A stretch of DNA of 64,000 bases from Spirosoma luteum DSM 19990 (GTDB taxonomy: Bacteria > Bacteroidota > Bacteroidia > Cytophagales > Spirosomataceae): positions 42,989 to 106,988 of the forward strand of contig NZ_KB893290.1 in the NCBI RefSeq assembly GCF_000374065.1, written 5' to 3'. Positions 60,391-64,000 of this stretch are shown piece after piece. Below the pieces are notes generated by a model. It worked only from the letters and a program-made list of their open reading frames with translations, did no database searches and was not told where the DNA came from. The first letter of the stretch is position 1. Each line of letters opens with the position of its first letter. The translations under genes and the position numbers were made by a program.

Positions 60391-61815
60391 TTATTCTTCC
60401 TCGCCTTCCTCTTCTTCTTTCTTATACTGCTGAATAATCTTGTACAGTGCCTTTTGCTTTTCCAGTTCCGGGAAGAATTCAAACAATTGCACGTGAGCGT
60501 CGTAATCCAGCGAGAGGGCCGCTTCCAGTTGGATAAGAGCCTCGCGGTAATGACCGGCGTGAATCAGATAAACCGCCGAGCGATAATACAAATCAGCATC
60601 GGCAGGCATATCATTTATACCTGCCTGAATAATATCGTTGGCCCGCAGGAAGTCGCCCTGGTCGAACGGTACCAGTGACCAGGTCAGGTACACATCGGGG
60701 TTTTCGGCATCTACTTCGGCGGCCTTCTCGAAAGCCTCCACGCTCGATAACACATTCCCGATTTTGTACTCCGTTTCGGCAATGGCAATGTAATACTCCC
60801 CATTCTGGTCGTTCAGCTTTACGGCCTTTTGCAGAAAAGGCAGGGCCTGATACCACTCGCCCGATTCGCTCAGACAAACGCCCAGTCCATACCAGGCTTC
60901 GTCCCACATCGCATCCATCTTGATGGCTTCGCGGTACTCCTTGATAGCTTCGGGAACGCGGTCCTGTTTTTCCAGACTAGCCCCCAGATGACAATACGTA
61001 TCGGCGGTAGCTTCTTCGTATTTCAGGGTTTCCCGGTAGCAAATTTCCGCCTTCTCGAACAGACCCAGGTTCATGTATGTATTGCCCAGATTGAAGTGCG
61101 CCGACGCAAAATCAGACTTGATAATAACGGCGTAATCGTAGGCTTCGGCCGCTTCGGCAAAACGCGCCAGTTTGCTGTATGCAATACCGATGTTGTACCA
61201 GGCATTGTAGGAATACGGGTCTGCGTCTATCAACTGCTGATAATACGACAGACTGTTTTCCAGTTCGCCCGTAATGTCCAGGCAGAAAGCCAGTTCATAC
61301 AGGGCATTTTCGTTGTTAATGTTCAGCGCAATCGACTTTTTATATTGCGTGATGGCTTCATCGAATTTCCCCCAGTTCTGGTAACTCTGTCCCAGCTGAA
61401 ACAGGATATCATCCTTATCTTCAGTCCGGTCCAGCAGTTCTTCCAGCACCTGAATAGATTCCTCGTATCGCCCGGCCATGTTCAGTACAGAACCCTGCAT
61501 GAACGGCACATCAAGGTCACCGGGATTAAACAATGAAGCCCGTTCCAGCAAATCCAGCGACTCGTCGAATCGTTGAAAATTAGCCAGAATCTGGGCTTTG
61601 TCGAGCATCAACTCCAGCGCATAAGGAAAGTTTTCCAGACCGGATTCGGCGGCTTTAAATGCCTTGTCTAGGTTGCCCTGGTTGAGGTAATGTTCAACCA
61701 TTTGCTCGTAGACATCCAGGTCGAAAAACTGGCTTTGCTGTTGGTCCAGCATTTGCTCAAAACGCCGGATTGCTTCCTTGATATCGCCTTCTCGTTCTTC
61801 GAACTCTTGCTCCAT
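60391..61815 (-). CDS. TPR-repeat protein
   Basis: 474 residues, almost wholly tetratricopeptide repeats (about 12 units, for example DILFQLGQSYQNWGKFDEAI, AHFNLGNTYMNLGLFEKAEI, EAWYGLGVCLSESGEWYQAL). It ends in an acidic run of Glu and Lys. No signal peptide, so it is cytoplasmic. A scaffold for protein-protein contacts; partner unknown. Confidence 0.92.
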   Translation of the reverse strand: MEQEFEEREGDIKEAIRRFEQMLDQQQSQFFDLDVYEQMVEHYLNQGNLDKAFKAAESGLENFPYALELMLDKAQILANFQRFDESLDLLERASLFNPGDLDVPFMQGSVLNMAGRYEESIQVLEELLDRTEDKDDILFQLGQSYQNWGKFDEAITQYKKSIALNINNENALYELAFCLDITGELENSLSYYQQLIDADPYSYNAWYNIGIAYSKLARFAEAAEAYDYAVIIKSDFASAHFNLGNTYMNLGLFEKAEICYRETLKYEEATADTYCHLGASLEKQDRVPEAIKEYREAIKMDAMWDEAWYGLGVCLSESGEWYQALPFLQKAVKLNDQNGEYYIAIAETEYKIGNVLSSVEAFEKAAEVDAENPDVYLTWSLVPFDQGDFLRANDIIQAGINDMPADADLYYRSAVYLIHAGHYREALIQLEAALSLDYDAHVQLFEFFPELEKQKALYKIIQQYKKEEEEGEEE

Positions 61816-61930
61816 GCTATTGCCTTAAAAGTTTTGGCGGATAGGGGCCGCGCCAATGGCGCGATTTATCCTTTGGCCATTCAATATATACTCAAAAAAT
61901 CAAAACACCAACCGAATGCCCGAAAATTTA

Positions 61931-62956
61931 CTAACCCGCTTTCCCCTCATTAAACGCGTCCGACACCCGCCCCAATGTGTCTTTTAATGTCCGGTACTGA
62001 AAATCAAGCACCTGCTCTATCTTATGCCCGTTGTACTGATACAGCGCCCCCGATGACCGGGCCGTTTCCCGCGTAATCAGGGGATTCGTTCCCGTTACCC
62101 AGGCCCTCATGGCTTCCAGCGGCCATAACAGCCGCGTTAATGCCGGAGCAACCCGTATGCCGGGAGGTCGTTTATGTAAGGCACCGGCTATCTGTTCTAA
62201 CAAAGACCGGTAGGGAATGGTGCCCCCGTTCAGGATGTAGCGCTCAGCCGTTATATTGGACTGCATCAACCCGGCTACCACATCCGCTACGTCCAGCACA
62301 TCCACATAGTTGACCAGCCCTGCCGGATAAAACGGTTTCTCATCGTACACATATTTAATGAGTTGCAGGCTGCTGCGGCTCCAGTCACCCACGCCCAATA
62401 CCACCGACGGACTAACCATTACGGCATTCAGTCCTTCGGCCACCCCCCGCCACACTTCCAGTTCGGCCTGGTACTTGGTGATGGCATACCCCGAATTATT
62501 GGGGGATTCTTCCCACTTTTGCTCCTCGTCGAGCGTCATCGGTTCATCCGGTTTGCCACGTTTGTCAACTGGCCGGCCAATGGCCGCCACCGAGCTAACG
62601 TAGCCCAGTTTACGCACGCCCGCTTTCAGGCACACGTTCACGATGTTAGCAGTACCTTCCACATTGATATGCTCCATCCGGTCGCGATCTTTGGGGAAGA
62701 AAGAGACCACCGCAGCCGCATGAATAACGTCGCAGTTTGGAGCAATGGCGGCTTCGAGCGACGGAATATCCAGGACATCTCCCTCGTGCCAATCAATGCG
62801 TTCCGCCATATCGGCCAGCAATCCGTAGCCACTGGCTGGCCGGTACAAAGCCGAAACCGCGTACCCATCGGCCAGATACCGCCGGGTAATGTGGGAGCCG
62901 ACGAACCCGGTGGCTCCGGTAATAAAAACCGCGTTAGTTGACTGGGATGAAATCAT
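61931..62956 (-). CDS. NAD-dependent epimerase/dehydratase (extended SDR)
   Basis: 341 residues. GxxGxxG motif AVFITGATGFVGSHI, VIHAAAVVSFF, the catalytic Ser in YVSSVAAIG and YxxxK in GYAITKYQAE, then VNYVDVLDVADVVAGL. The family acts on nucleotide sugars or on flavonoid/dihydrokaempferol-like substrates; the substrate here is unknown. Its ATG lies inside the last codons of the upstream TOPRIM-like gene (23-bp overlap), so it may be read from the same transcript. Confidence 0.9.
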   Translation of the reverse strand: MISSQSTNAVFITGATGFVGSHITRRYLADGYAVSALYRPASGYGLLADMAERIDWHEGDVLDIPSLEAAIAPNCDVIHAAAVVSFFPKDRDRMEHINVEGTANIVNVCLKAGVRKLGYVSSVAAIGRPVDKRGKPDEPMTLDEEQKWEESPNNSGYAITKYQAELEVWRGVAEGLNAVMVSPSVVLGVGDWSRSSLQLIKYVYDEKPFYPAGLVNYVDVLDVADVVAGLMQSNITAERYILNGGTIPYRSLLEQIAGALHKRPPGIRVAPALTRLLWPLEAMRAWVTGTNPLITRETARSSGALYQYNGHKIEQVLDFQYRTLKDTLGRVSDAFNEGKAG

Positions 62957-63437
62957 TCAGAATACGTTCGAGCGTGAGGAAGCCGGGTGCCTGACGCGTG
63001 TGGAGATCAGTGAGCAGGCGGAGGTAGTTAGAATCAGTTTCGATGGATTGGCTTTTCAACTTTGCACCCAGTATACGAACATCGGCAGCAAACCCATAAT
63101 CAGCCAGATTCAGATCAACCTGATTGGCGTTCCAGAGCAAAAAGGTTTCGATAGCCTTGTCAATAACAATCAAATACTGATTTGATTCCGGTATGTGCCG
63201 GAAGCAGACTTTGTCAGCCTCTTCAATCGTCTGAAATGTACGCAGGTACCGGGGTTTGTGTTTGTCATTATCGATAATACCAATTAAGGTGACCGCATCT
63301 GACTTCACGGTTTCCAGCGCCTTCGAAACCTCGTTTATACCGGCAGCATGTTCAATTATCAGCGGGTTTGTACTGAAATAGGTGATAAGAGCCGTGTCTG
63401 CATGGCATTCGGGATACAGGCGAATACGATCAGGCAT
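62934..63437 (-). CDS. Short protein with TOPRIM-like acidic motifs, paired with an AAA ATPase
   Basis: 167 residues. The start RLYPECHADTALITYF (Glu10, Asp14) resembles the TOPRIM E-x-x-x-D opening and LIGIIDNDKHKP (Asp56, Asp58) the D-x-D strand that holds metal. The middle continues VCFRHIPESNQYLIVIDKAI. TOPRIM domains occur in OLD nucleases, topoisomerases and RNA-cleaving effectors. The gene overlaps the ATPase gene by 8 bp and the epimerase by 23 bp, so all three are tightly coupled. The TOPRIM assignment is inference from the motif pattern. Confidence 0.6.
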   Translation of the reverse strand: MPDRIRLYPECHADTALITYFSTNPLIIEHAAGINEVSKALETVKSDAVTLIGIIDNDKHKPRYLRTFQTIEEADKVCFRHIPESNQYLIVIDKAIETFLLWNANQVDLNLADYGFAADVRILGAKLKSQSIETDSNYLRLLTDLHTRQAPGFLTLERILNDFIPVN

Positions 63438-64000
63438 TAGGCTCGAACTTGTTAAGATTGAAAAATACGTTCGTGCTGTAGTCCAGAATATCCGTCAACT
63501 CCTCTTCCGTCAATGCCCTGACATGAGTCTGATAATCCTTGTAGTAGGTAATGAAAACGTTCAGGTCTTTGTAATCCATTTTTTCAATGAACGGATGCAG
63601 CATATACGGGCTGTGCGTCGAGATAAAGTACTGATTATCCTCGTCATATATCATCCGGTAGGCCATTTCCTGCGTGTAGGGTGGAAAGGAATGCACTTCC
63701 GGTTCTTCAAAAATGATGACTGAGTTTTTATTGGATTCGATGGCCGTGATGTAAAACATGAACCGCCGGAAAGTATCGGCAATGGAGAAGTATGGATACT
63801 GCCAAACGTAATGTTCTATTTTTTTCTGGAGCAAAAATTCTTGTGTAGAATCAAATAATACTAATTCAAGTTTTTGGTCAGTAAATAGTCTAGCAAAGTC
63901 GGCCCATAGTTCTTTATTTCTTCTTACCACAGCGTAAAGATTTGCTCCATCAGGGGGTAGTAAAAAGTCCTGAAATAAATTTTCAAATTGCGTTACGTTA
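63430..64000 (-). CDS. AAA ATPase (SMC/OLD-like), C-terminal part, cut by window edge
   Basis: The frame is open to the right edge, so the N-terminus with Walker A is missing. The visible 190 codons hold a Walker B motif NSVIIFEEPEVHSFPPY and the H-loop FISTHSPYMLHPFIE, the pattern of AAA_15/AAA_21 ATPases of the OLD/RecF/SMC class. It ends VFFNLNKFEPNA. The stop overlaps the next gene by 8 bp. In known defence systems such an ATPase works with a TOPRIM nuclease partner encoded next to it. Confidence 0.8.
   Translation of the reverse strand, partial: NVTQFENLFQDFLLPPDGANLYAVVRRNKELWADFARLFTDQKLELVLFDSTQEFLLQKKIEHYVWQYPYFSIADTFRRFMFYITAIESNKNSVIIFEEPEVHSFPPYTQEMAYRMIYDEDNQYFISTHSPYMLHPFIEKMDYKDLNVFITYYKDYQTHVRALTEEELTDILDYSTNVFFNLNKFEPNA

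Overview
The window is about 64 kb of a Bacteroidota chromosome. It looks like a Cytophagales member of the Spirosoma type, but that placement is inference without a database comparison. The grounds are: several proteins with type IX secretion system (T9SS) C-terminal sorting tails, two very large hybrid two-component systems (HTCS), a TonB receptor paired with a DUF4249 lipoprotein, FAS1, DUF2911 and EcsC family proteins, and promoters that fit the Bacteroidota -7 box TAnnTTTG rather than TATAAT. GC is moderate, roughly half, apart from one clearly AT-rich gene. No rRNA, CRISPR array, phage or insertion sequence was seen.

Region 1-14.4 kb (minus strand) is an array built from one repeated unit, an HTCS gene followed by a giant FG-GAP/Ig surface protein gene. 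The window cuts one surface gene at its left edge (1-852). Next come a decayed 3' end of an HTCS (about 958-1060), an intact 2576-residue surface protein (1224-8954), an intact HTCS (9059-13420), and the frameshifted 3' end of another surface gene (about 13971-14240) with its terminator. Both surface genes carry the same pair of 21-bp-phased repeats (core GTGCAC) directly after the HTCS stop, a good candidate for the HTCS binding site. The intact surface protein holds two blocks of exactly seven FG-GAP repeats (two predicted seven-bladed propellers), eight near-identical Ig-like repeats, three copies of a module I do not recognise, and a T9SS tail.

Region 14.4-21.7 kb repeats the theme with unrelated parts: a second HTCS followed by two small or medium secreted proteins. 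Region 22-32.6 kb is mainly housekeeping: a LOG-family protein, AlaA-type aminotransferase, YjbQ, YyaL-like protein, a secreted T9SS protein, an alpha/beta hydrolase and a UMF1-type MFS transporter. A tRNA-Val follows, and directly after it lies an AT-rich TPR-DUF2971 gene that looks acquired. Region 35-44.7 kb has a 3-hydroxyacyl-CoA dehydrogenase, a DUF2911 protein, a divergent sulfatase/GH43 pair, an ECF sigma factor without an adjacent anti-sigma, EcsC, two L,D-transpeptidase genes that converge and overlap by 31 bp, and a FAS1 protein.

Region 44.8-64 kb has a gliding-motility-type (T9SS type B) protein, a tiny membrane protein, a family 9 glycosyltransferase, the TonB receptor/DUF4249 pair, a PolX whose polymerase site looks degenerate, a 2TM-domain pseudogene with two in-frame TGA codons at Trp positions, thyA with a pentapeptide-repeat protein, OsmC, a cysteine desulfurase, an MscS channel, a TPR protein, and an epimerase. 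The right edge holds a two-gene unit, an AAA ATPase (cut by the window) and a short protein with TOPRIM-like acidic motifs. It resembles the ATPase-plus-TOPRIM pairing of OLD/PARIS-type defence systems and is the best candidate here for an undescribed system.
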